NCBI GenBank assembly: GCA_937124965.1
Contig: CAKZLB010000013.1
Coordinates: 1 to 64,000 of the forward strand
Length of the DNA stretch: 64,000 bases
Reading direction: 5' to 3'
From: an uncultured Bacteroidota bacterium
Lineage (GTDB): Bacteria > Bacteroidota > Bacteroidia > NS11-12g > UBA9320
Positions 62,923-64,000 of this stretch are shown here, piece by piece. Made by a program: the position numbers and the translations under genes. Below the pieces are notes generated by a model, which saw only the letters and a list, made by a program, of their open reading frames with translations, was not told where the DNA came from and made no database searches. The stretch's first letter is position 1, and each line of letters starts with the position of its first letter.

Positions 62923-64000
62923 ATGAAATCACTCCTACAGATTATTATTATCCTTGTTTGCACATCAACATTGGTGTTCGGACAAACACCTACAAAACCA
63001 TCCTCTAACTTCACTTTTCAAGCAATTAGTTGTGACTCCATTAAGATTTCGTGGAAACCCGGTAATGGCAGTAGTCGTGTTGTTTGGGTTACGAAAACGG
63101 AAGATCTTGATGGAAGTGTACCAAAAGAAGGATATTTATATGTCGGAAAATCCAGTTTTGGCAGCGGCAGTAGAATCGGCACAAAAACGTATTGCGTGTA
63201 TAACGGCCAAGATTCAACAGTGACCGTATCAGGTATTGAAGCTAACAAAGAGTACACGATATCAATTTATGAATACAATAGAAACACCTCAGTTAATTAT
63301 TTGATAACTGGTGGCACAAATGTTTTAAAGGTAAAAAACGAAAACTTAAATGCTAAATTTAAGACTAACCAACGATACCAATGCCTCTCCGGAAACAAGT
63401 ACATTTACACCAATCAATCGTCAAACAGTCTTTCTGGAGCTATGACCTATTCATGGAAAATAGGAGATTCAGTTACAGCTTCTAAAGATCTTACATATAC
63501 TCATAACAAAGGTGGGGTCATTCCCGTAGAGCTAACAGCAAAATTTGGTTCATGTTTCTCAACGTTTTCTCAAGACGATACCGTTGTTGTGCCATGGAAT
63601 TTAGATTTCTATCTTGATACGATCTCAGGAAATGATTCTATACAATGTTTAGTCAATAACGAATTCAACTTTATAAACTCGTCAACACCACCAGACCAAC
63701 CAATTTATGGCACGTATGATAGGACACGGAGTAAGTGGTTTACCAATCACGGTGAAATCGGACGTCTATACGACTTTAAATTAAACACGACTAAACCAGA
63801 CACCTTAGCTGTAACCCTTGTTATTGGAAGACAAGTTAGTTTTGGACGACAATTTTGCGATGATAGCATTACAAAAAAATATTATGTCCGCTATCCTATT
63901 TTTGATTCAACCAAAATAGTTTGCTCAGATAGTGTTTGGGATAGACACTCATCAGCACCACTGGCGTTTAGGCTAGACCAATTCAGTCATCAATCAACGT
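62923..64000 (+). CDS. Secreted fibronectin type III protein (truncated by window)
   Basis: ORF open from ATG 62923 to the window end (359 codons, no stop). Signal peptide MKSLLQIIIILVCTSTLVFG is followed by a fibronectin type III domain (about 30-140: NFTFQAISCDSIKISWKPG ... SGIEANKEYTISIYEYN). Then comes a Ser/Thr- and Asp-rich beta region with paired cysteines (RYQCLSGNKYIY, FGSCFSTFSQDD) resembling PKD-like domains. The C-terminus lies outside the window; similar proteins end in a T9SS sorting or gliding-motility tail, which is only an expectation. Confidence 0.85.
   Translation, partial: MKSLLQIIIILVCTSTLVFGQTPTKPSSNFTFQAISCDSIKISWKPGNGSSRVVWVTKTEDLDGSVPKEGYLYVGKSSFGSGSRIGTKTYCVYNGQDSTVTVSGIEANKEYTISIYEYNRNTSVNYLITGGTNVLKVKNENLNAKFKTNQRYQCLSGNKYIYTNQSSNSLSGAMTYSWKIGDSVTASKDLTYTHNKGGVIPVELTAKFGSCFSTFSQDDTVVVPWNLDFYLDTISGNDSIQCLVNNEFNFINSSTPPDQPIYGTYDRTRSKWFTNHGEIGRLYDFKLNTTKPDTLAVTLVIGRQVSFGRQFCDDSITKKYYVRYPIFDSTKIVCSDSVWDRHSSAPLAFRLDQFSHQST

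Noticed and set aside
62954-63223. 89-codon ORF near the right edge
   Set aside because: It lies in another frame inside the longer, signal-peptide-bearing fibronectin type III ORF that starts at 62923 and stays open to the window end.
1-64000. CRISPR arrays
   Set aside because: No set of short regularly spaced repeats with unique spacers was seen; the only tandem structures are coding repeats.

Overview
The window is an AT-rich chromosome segment from a member of the Bacteroidota, most likely Flavobacteriales. The evidence is: type IX secretion (T9SS) C-terminal sorting domains on large secreted proteins, a fused SecDF, TAnnTTTG -7 promoter boxes, weak or absent Shine-Dalgarno sequences on chromosomal genes, a three-gene proton-translocating transhydrogenase, and a Bacteroidota-type tyrosine integrase. 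No species can be named from the sequence alone.

Host backbone, left part (1-41.9 kb): trmB and the pntA1-pntA2-pntB operon; four tandem secreted paralogs of unknown function (4.0-6.9 kb); an FtsE-type ATPase; a small lipoprotein with a cytochrome-like CX4CH motif; dnaG; an M20 amidohydrolase; yraN; the rpsF-rpsR-rplI operon, followed by a duplicated rplI 3' end; a 2081-residue repeat-rich T9SS protein; an IscA-type protein; a 5'-nucleotidase split over two genes; dnaA; a cluster of three dispersed repeats around a GIY-YIG gene; secDF; uridine kinase; a TetR-TolC-MFP-RND efflux operon; a deaminase; an M42 peptidase; a LamG T9SS protein; a thioredoxin-fold lipoprotein; and a tRNA-Ala(GGC).

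Mobile element (about 41.97-52.98 kb): an integrative mobilizable element of about 11 kb sits in the 3' half of the tRNA-Ala gene. It is bounded by a 43-bp direct repeat (attL/attR). A paired TTTGCACGC motif lies just inside each end. From left to right it carries a parDE toxin-antitoxin pair, a MOBP-like relaxase and MobC with a hairpin-rich candidate oriT, a large serine recombinase cassette bracketed by an 88-bp direct repeat, an orphan protein, and a 1120-residue SF2 helicase. The helicase C-terminal half is eight tandem ~75-residue HTH-like modules. A decayed IS1595-type end fused to a ninth module tail follows, then the tyrosine integrase. The mobilization genes have strong GAAAGGAAGC ribosome-binding sites and a more GC-rich look, unlike the host, while integrase and parDE look Bacteroidota-adapted. 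Just outside attR lie a second partial tRNA end and a second, diverged parDE, which suggests an older tandem insertion. The helicase with its module array is the best candidate for an undescribed system.

Host backbone, right part (54-64 kb): an outer-membrane MetA-like protein, recG, a CPBP-family membrane protein, a YqeY/GatB-domain protein, dnaE, an outer-membrane beta-barrel protein, and a secreted fibronectin type III protein cut off by the window edge.
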